A stretch of DNA of 14,538 nucleotides from Candidatus Delongbacteria bacterium (GCA_027858215.1 JAQIDD010000363.1:1-14538), one strand, 5' to 3'. Shown: positions 6,491-13,999, counted from the first letter of the stretch. The notes: generated from the sequence alone by a model not told the origin. A program made the numbers and translations.

Positions 6491-7577
6491 AAAATGCATT
6501 GGGAAAATTCACAAGATATACCTTGTGAGTGGCCCTGGTCAAAGCTGTATATAACCACCGGTAATAAGATATTCCCATCATTTCTTCTGTAACGTATCCC
6601 TGGTCAATGAAAATACTGTGCCATTGCCCTCCCTGGCTTTTGTGACAGGTCATTGCATAGGCATATTTAACCTGCAGTGCATTGAGAAATGGATCCTTGC
6701 GCATGGCTTCCATTTGCTTTTTGCCGTCAAGATGCTGATGATCAAGCTTTACATTTTCATACAATGTTTTGGAAGCTTCTGAAGTCAACGATGGACCATC
6801 AATCTCCAGGCAATCAAGCATCAGACGTACTTCAATTTCGAGTTCCGGATAGTCCACAAAACGTATTTCCGCATCCTGAAACCGGAGCCCATACAAATCA
6901 TGGCTTTTTTTCAGCCGTACAACTTCAATCATATCACCGTTGGCAATGAAATCAATCGGGGATTTATCGGGTAACCACATGTAATTGTTTTTTACCACCA
7001 TCAACAAATCCCCGGGCGACAATTCTTCTTCACGCCACAAAATCTGGTTCCGCACGCCCTGGTTGTACACATTGGCATTTTTGTTTGACCGGCATATTAT
7101 TTTTACCTCATTGATACCCACATCATCGTAAGTGCTTTCCAGTATATCCACCAACTCGTTGCCGCCAATGCGTTCTATGTCTGTATAAGGTTTTATGTTC
7201 AGTTCCGGCAGGCTTTCAGGGTCGATGCTGATTTTTTCCCGTATAGCGGTGGCATTCATCAGTATCCCTGATTTTTTGGTTTGCCTTATGACTTCGGTCA
7301 ACTCATGGGATGTTAACTGCATATCCATTGCCCTCAGTTCGGTTTCATCCAAAGCAGGTGATAAATCAGTATTGACAGGAGGAAGCTGAGCGGTATCGCC
7401 AATTAAAATCAAGCTGCAACCTGCCTGCGAGAAGACATATTGCAGCAGGTCGTTCAGAAGCCTGCCAGAACCAAACATGCTGTTGGGGGCATATTCATTG
7501 GATATCATGGAGGCTTCATCCACAATAAAAATGGTATTGCTTTGCTTATTGTAGTTCAGGTCAAAACCGGAAAACAC
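6480..7577 (-). CDS. Helicase C-terminal fragment (Walker B to motif VI)
   Basis: The remainder after the TAA can only start at GTG 7577-7575 or a later ATG. It would give up to 365 residues with Walker B, GDTAQLPPV, and the UvrD-like C-terminal domain ending TALTRATHKVYLV, but no P-loop. No Shine-Dalgarno is visible before the GTG. It ends 11 bases inside the convergent msrB gene. Confidence 0.55.
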   Translation of the reverse strand: MFSGFDLNYNKQSNTIFIVDEASMISNEYAPNSMFGSGRLLNDLLQYVFSQAGCSLILIGDTAQLPPVNTDLSPALDETELRAMDMQLTSHELTEVIRQTKKSGILMNATAIREKISIDPESLPELNIKPYTDIERIGGNELVDILESTYDDVGINEVKIICRSNKNANVYNQGVRNQILWREEELSPGDLLMVVKNNYMWLPDKSPIDFIANGDMIEVVRLKKSHDLYGLRFQDAEIRFVDYPELEIEVRLMLDCLEIDGPSLTSEASKTLYENVKLDHQHLDGKKQMEAMRKDPFLNALQVKYAYAMTCHKSQGGQWHSIFIDQGYVTEEMMGISYYRWLYTALTRATHKVYLVNFPNAFFNQ

Positions 7578-7589
7578 CTGTCTGCCAGA

Positions 7590-7895
7590 TTATTGCCTGT
7601 ATATTTGTTTATGAATGGTAAAAGCCGGAAATCCACTGTAGTGTGATAATACTTTGGCAGCGCGGCCTGTTGGAGCCATCAACCTGAAATTAATTTTCAA
7701 ATCTTTCAGCGATTTTACAAAGGCACTGATGAGGCTGGTTTTTCCTGTTCCCGCATACCCTTTTAACAAGAACACAGGATGTTCTGTTTTCTTGTGCAGA
7801 AATCCTGATAACTTCTGTACCAGGTTCTCCTGATCACGGGTTGGCTCATAAGGAAATTTGGTGAGAATTTGTTTGCTTAGGAAGTTTTCTATCAT
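7590..7895 (-). CDS. Helicase N-terminal fragment (Walker A half)
   Basis: If the TAA is real, this piece encodes 101 residues, ending in FTIHKQIYRQ. It keeps the Q motif, the P-loop and motif Ia but has no Walker B, so it could bind a nucleotide but not hydrolyse it as a helicase. The frame extends upstream to 8000, but the ATG at 7895 begins the family-like sequence; the extra 35 residues cross the divergent promoter region. Confidence 0.55.
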   Translation of the reverse strand: MIENFLSKQILTKFPYEPTRDQENLVQKLSGFLHKKTEHPVFLLKGYAGTGKTSLISAFVKSLKDLKINFRLMAPTGRAAKVLSHYSGFPAFTIHKQIYRQ

Positions 7896-7934
7896 TTTTT
7901 TGGTTGAATCCTGTGGAATTTTATGAAAAAATAC

Positions 7935-7943
7935 TAATTTTGC
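7935..7943 (+). promoter_or_regulatory. -7 box upstream of the 8003 gene
   Basis: TAATTTTGC at 7935-7943 fits the Bacteroidota -7 box on the plus strand. The -33 element is not clear (only TGTGG at about the right distance). The leader to the ATG at 8003 would be about 55 bases. Confidence 0.45.
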
Positions 7944-8002
7944 TGCATACCATAATGGTAATGTGTATTCAAATAACGGAATCGAAAATATAAAAAACAA
8001 AG

Positions 8003-8626
8003 ATGATGAACAAGACAGTCAGGATTATTATTCAAATTGTATTGTTAGCAGTGATTGTGCTTTTGGCTATATTGATAGTGAAGGGAATACAAAAGCCCAT
8101 CGAATTTGAGAAGAAAAGAAATAAACGTTTTGACCAGGTCATTGAAAGGTTGGAGGACATTCGTACTGCCCAGGTAGTGTTCAAAAAGCAACACGGATAT
8201 TACACACCGCATTTCGACACACTTATCAATTTTATTAAAATCGGGAGTATGCCGGTAGTGAAAAAAGAAGGCTTTGTTCCTGATACCCTTACCGAGAAAA
8301 AAGCGGTAGAACTTGGTATTGTTCAGCGTGATACCTTCCACATGCCGTTTTCTGATACCTTGTTTAAAAATCCCGGTTATCCGCTTGATTCAATGGTTTA
8401 TATTCCCTGCGGAACGCAAGCTAAATTCCGGATGGATACAGCAACCGTAATGACCGGTTCTAAAGTGGAAGTGAAGGTATTTGAGGCCAGGGTGCATTTC
8501 TGGGACATTATGGACGGTTTGAATGAACAGTTGATTATCAATTATATCTCGCAAAGAGGTGACAGTGTCTTGCGTGTAGGCTCACTCGAAGAAGCAACCA
8601 ACAACGCAGGAAACTGGGAAAATTAA
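8003..8626 (+). CDS. Membrane-anchored protein of unknown function
   Basis: A 207-residue protein I cannot assign to a named family. Residues about 6-27 form one strongly hydrophobic helix (IIIQIVLLAVIVLLAILIV) right after a basic start, so it is anchored in the inner membrane with the rest probably outside. A charged helix follows (EKKRNKRFDQVIERLEDIR), then AQVVFKKQHGYYTPHFDTLINF at about 53-74. A hydrophobic N-helix, an amphipathic helix and a G-Y-Y-x-x-x-F-D-x-L segment recall type II pseudopilins, but I see no prepilin cleavage site. There are two adjacent ATGs (8003, 8006). It is divergent from the helicase, and a DUF3822 gene follows 80 bases later. Confidence 0.75.
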   Translation: MMNKTVRIIIQIVLLAVIVLLAILIVKGIQKPIEFEKKRNKRFDQVIERLEDIRTAQVVFKKQHGYYTPHFDTLINFIKIGSMPVVKKEGFVPDTLTEKKAVELGIVQRDTFHMPFSDTLFKNPGYPLDSMVYIPCGTQAKFRMDTATVMTGSKVEVKVFEARVHFWDIMDGLNEQLIINYISQRGDSVLRVGSLEEATNNAGNWEN

Positions 8627-8706
8627 ATAGTGTCTGTGCTTGTGGGATGCGATTAATTGTTTCCCATCACACACTGACATTATAAACAAACACTAAACAT
8701 TACCTA

Positions 8707-9549
8707 ATGCAGCCTGTTGAAATCATTGATAAAAATTTACAAAACATAAGTTTTGAAAATTGTGCATTGTCAGTGCTGACAGGCCCGTATGGATGTTGCT
8801 TTTCCATTCAGGATAAAAAGGAAAATAAATTCATGGCCTTCAGGTCATTTCCTGCAACATCCGAACCATCTGCCAAAGAAACAGGAAACAACAAAAAAGC
8901 ATTTTTATCGGACATCTGGGGTAAAGATGTTGACATTCCCGTTCAGCATGTGGTATATTACACACGCGATGTGCTGATGCTGCCCAACGCCTTTGTGGAA
9001 GGTAAAAAACTGGATGATGTGATGCAGTTTCATTATCCCAACGCTGTTGATAAAAGCCTGGTGTTGTCGGAATTTCAAAACCAGGAATACAAATTGGCCG
9101 GCCTGGTGGATGAACGCATGCATAAATCATTGCACGATATATTAAAACCGGCATCTGAGGAATTGTCGGCAGCAGCTTTGGTAAAATCAGCACTCAAATA
9201 CAACAACCCCAAACAGCCGGATGCTGTGTTTGTGCAGGTATGGGATTCTTTTGCCGAAATGCTGGTGTTCAGCAATGGCACCCCCAGGTTATTCAATGTG
9301 TATGACTGGAAAAAAAGCAATGACCTGGTTTATTACGTTTTAAATCTGTACAAACAACTCGTGCTGGATCCAAAAACATGCCCGGTGATGTTTTCAGGCT
9401 GGATAGAGAAAAATGACCTTGCCCTGATTCAATTGAATAAATTTGTGAAACACATATATTTGGAAACCCTGAACCCGGACAAATCTTATTCTTACCAGTT
9501 TCAGGACACATGGCCACATTATTTTGTGAATTTTTTAAATTTTGATTGA
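8707..9549 (+). CDS. DUF3822 family protein
   Basis: A 280-residue cytosolic protein matching the pattern of DUF3822, a family confined to Bacteroidota. Supporting features are the opening with a short beta-rich segment (CALSVLTGPYGCCFSIQD), the middle KSLVLSEFQNQEYKLAGLVDE, the segment DAVFVQVWDSFAEMLVFSNG at about residues 177-196, and the closing HYFVNFLNFD. The layout suggests an actin/Hsp70-like ATPase fold, but I see no phosphate-binding loop strong enough to claim activity. The stop codon TGA overlaps the ATG of rsmD (TGATG), so the two are translationally coupled; the same pairing is frequent in the phylum from what I recall. The biochemical role is unknown. Confidence 0.8.
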   Translation: MQPVEIIDKNLQNISFENCALSVLTGPYGCCFSIQDKKENKFMAFRSFPATSEPSAKETGNNKKAFLSDIWGKDVDIPVQHVVYYTRDVLMLPNAFVEGKKLDDVMQFHYPNAVDKSLVLSEFQNQEYKLAGLVDERMHKSLHDILKPASEELSAAALVKSALKYNNPKQPDAVFVQVWDSFAEMLVFSNGTPRLFNVYDWKKSNDLVYYVLNLYKQLVLDPKTCPVMFSGWIEKNDLALIQLNKFVKHIYLETLNPDKSYSYQFQDTWPHYFVNFLNFD

Positions 9550-10088
9550 TGCGGATTATTGCAGGCAATTTTAAAGGGAAACACATCAAAATACCCCCCT
9601 CTTTTTCTTCACGGCCCACCACTGATTTTGCGCGTGAAAGCCTTTTTAATATTTTGAATAATCATTATAACCTTAATGAAATTCGTTTTCTTGACCTGTT
9701 CAGTGGGAGTGGAGCCATTTCTTTTGAAATGTTTTCACGGGGGTGTGAAGATATTTCATGTGTGGAAATCAACACTTCCCAGGCTGAATTCATTAAGAAG
9801 ATTTTTGAAGAACTTGATGCCGGTAAAGTTTCCGTATATAATGCCAACGCCATCAGCTACCTTGAAAAAGTGCAACAGGAATACCACATTATTTTTGCAG
9901 ACCCTCCCTATGATACCAATGATTACAATGAAATTCACAGGTTGGTGTTTGACCGTAACCTGCTGAGGCCGGGCGGGCTACTTATCATGGAACACAACAA
10001 AATACACGATTTCAGTGCGTTACCCCATTTTCTGGAACACCGGAAATACGGCGGGGTGTATTTCAGCATTTTTGAGCAGGCTATGTGA
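9549..10088 (+). CDS. rsmD: 16S rRNA (guanine-966-N2)-methyltransferase RsmD
   Basis: A 179-residue SAM-dependent methyltransferase that modifies G966 (E. coli numbering) of 16S rRNA in the small ribosomal subunit. MRIIAGNFKGKHI at the start, RPTTDFARESLFNIL at about 23-37, SAM motif I FLDLFSGSGAISFE at 46-59, and the catalytic ADPPYDTNDY near 116-125 are all characteristic. The length is normal (about 180-200). A TTG at 9546 is possible, but ATG 9549 gives the canonical N-terminus and overlaps the DUF3822 stop. It is followed by a 121-base gap before aroB. Confidence 0.93.
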   Translation: MRIIAGNFKGKHIKIPPSFSSRPTTDFARESLFNILNNHYNLNEIRFLDLFSGSGAISFEMFSRGCEDISCVEINTSQAEFIKKIFEELDAGKVSVYNANAISYLEKVQQEYHIIFADPPYDTNDYNEIHRLVFDRNLLRPGGLLIMEHNKIHDFSALPHFLEHRKYGGVYFSIFEQAM

Positions 10089-10190
10089 TTTTAAGCAAAT
10101 TAAGGTGGATGAGGGATATCCATTTTCATTTGAAATCGTCTCAATACACCGAAATATTAGTTGCTTATACCTCGTTTTTCATCAATAATT

Positions 10191-10210
10191 TTTGTAATTT
10201 TGATTACAAA
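10191..10210 (+). promoter_or_regulatory. -7 box inside an inverted repeat at the aroB start
   Basis: TTTGTAAT (10191-10198) and ATTACAAA (10203-10210) are perfect 8-bp arms around TTTG. Within them, TAATTTTG (10195-10202) is an exact Bacteroidota -7 box. The right arm ends on the A of the aroB ATG. If the box is used, the transcript would be almost leaderless. No TTG lies at the usual distance. Confidence 0.45.
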
Positions 10211-11244
10211 TGCAAAACCGCTTTTCATACCGCCATGGTTACTGGTCTGATGTGCTGGATACAGGCATTGAGTTTGGGGCTTTTTCAGATTTGGTAGCCA
10301 AATTGAAAACTGAATCCGTGTTTGTGATCACCGACTGCCGCGTGTTTACACATTATGAAAAGTTCCTGTCCAAATATCCCCACTGGTGCCTGCCGGAAGG
10401 GGAACAAGCCAAAACTGCAGACGTGGTGTCTCAGGTGTATGAATATTTGCTGATGGAAAACACAGACAGAAATACCCTGCTCCTGGGTGTGGGTGGTGGC
10501 GTGGTTACCGATGTCACGGGTTTTGTGGCTTCTACCTATAAGCGTGGTATGCCCTTTATCCTGGTGCCCACAAGTTTGCTGGCCATGACGGATGCTGCTA
10601 TTGGTGGTAAAAACGGCATCAACTTTCGTGGGTATAAAAACGTGATAGGGTGTATCAATCAGCCTGCACTAACATACATAGATCCCGTGTTTTTGCACAC
10701 GTTATCGGCGGAACATTATTACAATGGCCTGGCAGAGATGCTAAAAACAGCCTTTGTGCTGGATGAATCCCTGCTCAGCGACATTGAAAACAACGTGGAT
10801 GCCATTCACCGGCGTGATGAAGTTATCCTGAACAGGTTGTTGCAAAAAGCAAGCTGCGCCAAACTGAAACTCGTGGAAGCCGATGTATCTGATAAGGGTA
10901 TCCGGCATGTGCTGAATTTTGGCCATACGCTGGGGCACGCTGTGGAAATGCACGATATGATATTGCATGGCTATGCCGTTGCAAAAGGCATGGCTGCAGC
11001 ATTGCGTATGTCTGTTAACAAAGGGTATCTATCAGCATCGGATTATGGACGTTGTGACAAGGTGATGAAAGCATTAAAACTCCCAGGCAGCATTAAAATG
11101 CATGATAAATTGATGCCATACATTGAGAAAGACAAAAAACGCAGGCAGGAAAAACTCCATTTTGTGTTTCTCAGCACTCCGGGTAAAGCGCTTGTTGAAG
11201 CGGTGGATCTGAACGAACTAAAAAAATTGATGTATGCTTCATGA
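10210..11244 (+). CDS. aroB: 3-dehydroquinate synthase
   Basis: A 344-residue enzyme catalysing the second step of the shikimate pathway, DAHP to 3-dehydroquinate, using NAD and a divalent metal in the cytosol. The NAD-binding glycine run GGGVVTDVTGF begins at about residue 95, followed by STYKRGMPFILVPTSLLAMTDAAIGGKNGINF at about 107-138, split here only by family variants, and KNVIG. The metal ligands are in NFGHTLGHAVE (about 237-247) and the later LHGYAVAKGM. The usual HGEAVAIGM is HGYAVAKGM here; this position varies in the phylum. The start codon is the first ATG after the promoter-like dyad. It overlaps aroA by 11 bases. Confidence 0.95.
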   Translation: MQNRFSYRHGYWSDVLDTGIEFGAFSDLVAKLKTESVFVITDCRVFTHYEKFLSKYPHWCLPEGEQAKTADVVSQVYEYLLMENTDRNTLLLGVGGGVVTDVTGFVASTYKRGMPFILVPTSLLAMTDAAIGGKNGINFRGYKNVIGCINQPALTYIDPVFLHTLSAEHYYNGLAEMLKTAFVLDESLLSDIENNVDAIHRRDEVILNRLLQKASCAKLKLVEADVSDKGIRHVLNFGHTLGHAVEMHDMILHGYAVAKGMAAALRMSVNKGYLSASDYGRCDKVMKALKLPGSIKMHDKLMPYIEKDKKRRQEKLHFVFLSTPGKALVEAVDLNELKKLMYAS

Positions 11245-12496
11245 GATACAACACGGAGAACTGAACGGCACCATTGATTTGCCTGCATCCAAAAGTTACG
11301 TGCAACGGTTTCTGGCAGCAGCCCTGTTGTCGAAAGGAGATGTATGCCTTTCAGCTCCCAGCAATGCAGCCGATGTGCTTGCAGCATTGTCGGTGATACA
11401 AATGCTGGGTGCTGATGCCAGGATTGATAGCAATGGTGATTTCAGGGTAAAAAAAGGCACCACTTTTGCCGGGGGGGAGTTGTTTTGCGGTGAATCCGGT
11501 TTGTGTGCGCGTATGTTTGCCCCCATTGCAGGATTGCATGGCAACGATTTTTATGTTGATGGATACAAAAGCATGCAACGACGGCACTTTCTTCATGATT
11601 TTAAACAATTGGAAGCGTTTGGATTAAAAGTAAAAAGCGATGATGAAAAAATCCCCGTACACTTTTCCGGCCGGCTAAAACCTGCCAGGGCAACACTTGA
11701 TGCCAGCAGAACCAGTCAGTTGTTAACAGGCTTGTTGTTTGCTTTGCCTTTGTGTGATGATGACAGCCACATCAAAGCCGAAAACCTGGTAAGTAAACCG
11801 TACATTGACATGACCATCAGTCTGATGCGTGAGTTCGGTGTCTCGGTGGAGGTGAATGGTGATGAATACCATATCCCGGGAAACCAAAGCTATAAACCCA
11901 TCGACCGGAAAGCTGAAACCGACTGGAGCGCTGCTGCTAATTTTATGGTGGCTGCTGCAATGGCTGGTGAATGTGAGATCAGGGATGTAAGCATGGATTC
12001 GCATCAGGCCGATAAAGTGATCCTGGATGTGTTTGATGAAGCCAATGTTGATTATGATATAAAAGATAACAATTCCATCGTAGTCAGGCAAAGCACACCG
12101 GAAGCATTTTCACTGGACCTGACGCATGCACCTGATTTGTTTCCTGCTTTGCTGCCGCTGGCATGCCACGCCAAAGGGCCATGCCGTTTTTCTGACCTCC
12201 CAAGGCTGCAAAACAAAGAATCCAATCGCCTTGAAGCCCTTGTCAGGGAATACAGGAAGCTCGGGGCAGAGTTTGAAATACTGAACAACGATCAAATGCT
12301 GGTACACCCTGCAAAATTGCATTACGCCGATGTCAACTCATGGGGAGACCACAGGGTGATTATGAGCCTTGTGATTGCCGGGATAGCCAATGAAGGCCTT
12401 ATGATTCATGATTCCGGCCATGTTTCCAAATCCTTCCCCGATTTTTTTGAAGCAATGAATTCATTAAACGCCAAATGCCATGCATACCAACGGTAA
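11234..12496 (+). CDS. aroA: 3-phosphoshikimate 1-carboxyvinyltransferase (EPSP synthase)
   Basis: A 420-residue enzyme that joins shikimate-3-phosphate and phosphoenolpyruvate to give EPSP, the sixth shikimate step. The substrate-binding LPASKSYVQRFLAAALL at about 16-32 has the invariant Lys and Ser. CGESGLCARMFAPIAG (about 83-98) is the second conserved loop, RTSQLLTGLLFALP follows at about 155-168, DWSAAANFMVAAA near 230-242, and NKESNRLEAL near 325-334; WGDHRVIMSL near 376-385 closes the active site. The length is typical. It starts inside the end of aroB (11-base overlap) and its 3' end overlaps aroC by 17 bases, so the three are expressed as one unit. Confidence 0.95.
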   Translation: MLHEIQHGELNGTIDLPASKSYVQRFLAAALLSKGDVCLSAPSNAADVLAALSVIQMLGADARIDSNGDFRVKKGTTFAGGELFCGESGLCARMFAPIAGLHGNDFYVDGYKSMQRRHFLHDFKQLEAFGLKVKSDDEKIPVHFSGRLKPARATLDASRTSQLLTGLLFALPLCDDDSHIKAENLVSKPYIDMTISLMREFGVSVEVNGDEYHIPGNQSYKPIDRKAETDWSAAANFMVAAAMAGECEIRDVSMDSHQADKVILDVFDEANVDYDIKDNNSIVVRQSTPEAFSLDLTHAPDLFPALLPLACHAKGPCRFSDLPRLQNKESNRLEALVREYRKLGAEFEILNNDQMLVHPAKLHYADVNSWGDHRVIMSLVIAGIANEGLMIHDSGHVSKSFPDFFEAMNSLNAKCHAYQR

Positions 12497-13451
12497 TCTA
12501 TTTAAAATACACATCTGGGGCACTTCCCACGAGAAACAAATGGGCGTAATTGTTGATGCCGTTCCCCCTGGATTGCCTCTGAGTGTTGATGATTTTATGG
12601 ATGATTTGAACCGGAGACGTGCCGGAGGCCCCGGAACAAGCAAGCGAACGGAACAGGATATCCCGCAAATAGTATCAGGTGTGTATAAGGACAAAACAAC
12701 AGGTGCGCCCGTACACATTGTATTTGAAAACAAGCATCAACAGCCTGAAGATTACACAGCCCTTTCATTTCCGCGTCCCGGACATGCAGATTTTGCAGCC
12801 AATCAAAAATACAAGGGATATAATGACCCGCGCGGAGGTGGTTTTTTCAGCGGCAGGATGACCTTGTTACTGGTAGCAGCCGGTGTGTTGGCAAAAAAGA
12901 TACTGAAACCGCTGCGGTTTGAAAGCCGGATTATAAATATCGGAGGACATGCAGATTATGACAACATAGTGAACCAAACGGCCAAAGATGGTGATTCCCT
13001 CGGTGGGGAAGTAGAATGCCGCATTGATGGTTTGAAGCCCGGCTTTGGCGAACCATTTTTTAACAGCCTGGAAGCCGCAATCTCGCAGCTTGTGTTTTCC
13101 ATTCCCGGCGCCAAAGCCATTGCCTTTGGTGACGGGTTTAATGCTGACACGATGAAAGGCTCTGAATTCAATGATGTCATTTTAAATGCAGAGGGAAAAA
13201 CAAAAACCAACCACAACGGTGGGATCAACGGTGGCATTTCCAATGGTAATCCCGTGGTGTTTTCTGTGAAATTCAGGCCCCCTGCAAGCATTGCAAAAGC
13301 ACAAAACTCATGGCATCACAGAAAGGGGAAAATGGAAACAGTGAGCATAGGCGGCAGGCATGATCTGTGTTATGTGCTTCGTACACCCGTTATCCTGGAA
13401 GCTGTGGCAGCCATTGCGATAGCTGATTTATATATGATGAGGCCGGTTTAA
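12480..13451 (+). CDS. aroC: Chorismate synthase, divergent form
   Basis: A 323-residue chorismate synthase, the last shikimate step (EPSP to chorismate, needing reduced FMN). The core is recognisable: RRRAGGPGTSKRTEQDIP at about 45-62, RPGHADF with the catalytic-type H102 at 99-105, RGGGFFSGRMT near 119-129, and NHNGGINGGISNGNPV near 241-256. It is shorter than common AroC (about 350-390). The N-terminal signature, normally GESHG, reads GTSHE at 14-18: the reactive histidine H17 is kept, but the neighbouring Glu and Gly are changed. The C-terminal RxDPC-like signature is RHDLC. I take it as a variant subfamily, since no second aroC is seen and the gene sits in the aro operon. Confidence 0.9.
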   Translation: MHTNGNLFKIHIWGTSHEKQMGVIVDAVPPGLPLSVDDFMDDLNRRRAGGPGTSKRTEQDIPQIVSGVYKDKTTGAPVHIVFENKHQQPEDYTALSFPRPGHADFAANQKYKGYNDPRGGGFFSGRMTLLLVAAGVLAKKILKPLRFESRIINIGGHADYDNIVNQTAKDGDSLGGEVECRIDGLKPGFGEPFFNSLEAAISQLVFSIPGAKAIAFGDGFNADTMKGSEFNDVILNAEGKTKTNHNGGINGGISNGNPVVFSVKFRPPASIAKAQNSWHHRKGKMETVSIGGRHDLCYVLRTPVILEAVAAIAIADLYMMRPV

Positions 13452-13500
13452 AAAGAAAAAATGAGAAATGCCACAATGTCAAAGACACCAAGCCCCACAA

Positions 13501-13600
13501 ATGGCTAATGCGGTGAACTCGTAACCCATGGCTACAGGGATGATTAGAATACCAGTAAGGCAATAGTGAAAATCTCGTCCCCTTATGAACCATTAGCCAT
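13501..13600. repeat. 10-bp inverted repeat pair flanking 80 bases
   Basis: ATGGCTAATG at 13501-13510 and CATTAGCCAT at 13591-13600 are perfect complements, with another ATGGCTA at 13528-13534 inside. The segment between has no gene of its own. It may be a small structured element or a remnant. Confidence 0.4.
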
Positions 13601-13704
13601 AGTGTTATTTTCATTGTCTATGAGAAACGCTGAAAACCTTGATGCGAAAGAATGAATAGAAGACCCCTTAAAAGACAAATAATTTTGTGAGTAAATCTTT
13701 AATC

Positions 13705-13740
13705 AAACTCCTTTGGAGTTTAAAAAAAATACTAAATTTG
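13705..13740 (+). promoter_or_regulatory. Promoter-like sequence with overlapping dyad, upstream of the SIR2-like gene
   Basis: TTTG at 13712-13715, a 17-base spacer, then TAAATTTG at 13733-13740, matching the Bacteroidota promoter. The upstream element lies in a perfect dyad: AAACTCC (13705-13711), TTT, GGAGTTT (13715-13721). A repressor bound there would block the promoter. The leader to the SIR2-like ATG would be about 220 bases. Confidence 0.5.
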
Positions 13741-13758
13741 AAGGAAAATGATAATTCA

Positions 13759-13823
13759 GGTTTTCATCAACAAGCTTGTGAAACTTGACAAATAAACCTT
13801 AACAAAAGCTGTGGATGAAAACC
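13759..13823. repeat. Leader inverted repeat
   Basis: GGTTTTCATC at 13759-13768 and GATGAAAACC at 13814-13823 are perfect 10-bp complements that could pair in the leader RNA. Between them is the small palindrome CAAGCTTG; the right arm also lies in a second possible hairpin, GTGG (13811-13814) with CCAC (13822-13825). Confidence 0.45.
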
Positions 13824-13828
13824 ACATA

Positions 13829-13999
13829 ATGAAAAAGATGAACGAGCACTTAAATAATAAAAAATCCGACGCTCAAACAAAAGATTTGCAAATTGCCGAC
13901 ACACAATCTGATGCTTCAAGCTTGCAAAAGAGCCAAATTTTTGCAGACGCACACAAAAGACTACATTATGAAAGATATTTATTTAAACGGACAAAGTAG
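13829..13999 (+). CDS. Possible small ORF overlapping the SIR2-like start
   Basis: An open frame of 56 codons from ATG 13829 (MKKMNEHLNNKKSD...), extendable to a GTG at 13811. The product is highly polar, rich in Lys, Gln, Asp and Ser, with no hydrophobic core and no family I recognise. It overlaps the SIR2-like gene by 32 bases in another frame. It could be an antitoxin-like or leader-encoded small protein, but chance is a fair explanation in AT-rich sequence. Confidence 0.25.
   Translation: MKKMNEHLNNKKSDAQTKDLQIADTQSDASSLQKSQIFADAHKRLHYERYLFKRTK

Larger units (their letters stand above)
6480..7895 (-). pseudogene. RecD/Dda-like superfamily 1 DNA helicase interrupted by an in-frame TAA
   Basis: Read as one frame from ATG at 7895-7893, this gives a 471-codon superfamily 1B helicase with every expected motif in order: Q22; Walker A GYAGTGKT at 46-53; APTGRAAKVL at 74-83; Walker B VDEAS at 125-129; GDTAQLPPV at 166-174; VIRQTKKS; HKSQGGQW near 430; and TALTRA at 450-455. 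Codon 102 is TAA (7592-7590). Both sides are in the same frame, so there is no frameshift: a single base change such as AAA to TAA explains it. Family members in Bacteroidota are about this length and act in DNA repair or recombination. The rest of the gene is intact and not decayed, so the stop is either recent or a base-calling error. Confidence 0.75.
13452..13967. other. AT-rich intergenic and leader region after aroC
   Basis: No well-supported gene lies here. The left half (to about 13620) has an inverted repeat pair and, on the minus strand near 13502-13470, a TTTGTGG/CTTGGTGTC-type run like the degenerate dispersed repeats of Bacteroidales intergenic DNA. The right half holds a promoter-like sequence, several dyads and small frames before the SIR2-like gene. 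No tRNA or integrase marks an island edge. Confidence 0.55.

Noticed and set aside
7590..7592. Use of an alternative genetic code with TAA as sense
   Set aside because: Several other genes in the window end properly at TAA, for example the Nim-like gene at 308-310 and the BASS gene at 1937.
6480..7895. Frameshift as the cause of the split helicase
   Set aside because: Codons on both sides of the TAA at 7592-7590 are in the same frame, so a base substitution is needed, not an insertion or deletion.
13390..13614. Minus-strand frame of 74 codons overlapping the end of aroC
   Set aside because: It runs antisense to aroC, has no family pattern, and its sequence comes from the repeat-like block.
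13767..13952. Minus-strand frame of 61 codons in the SIR2 leader
   Set aside because: It is antisense to the leader and the small plus-strand frame, and shows no recognisable protein character.
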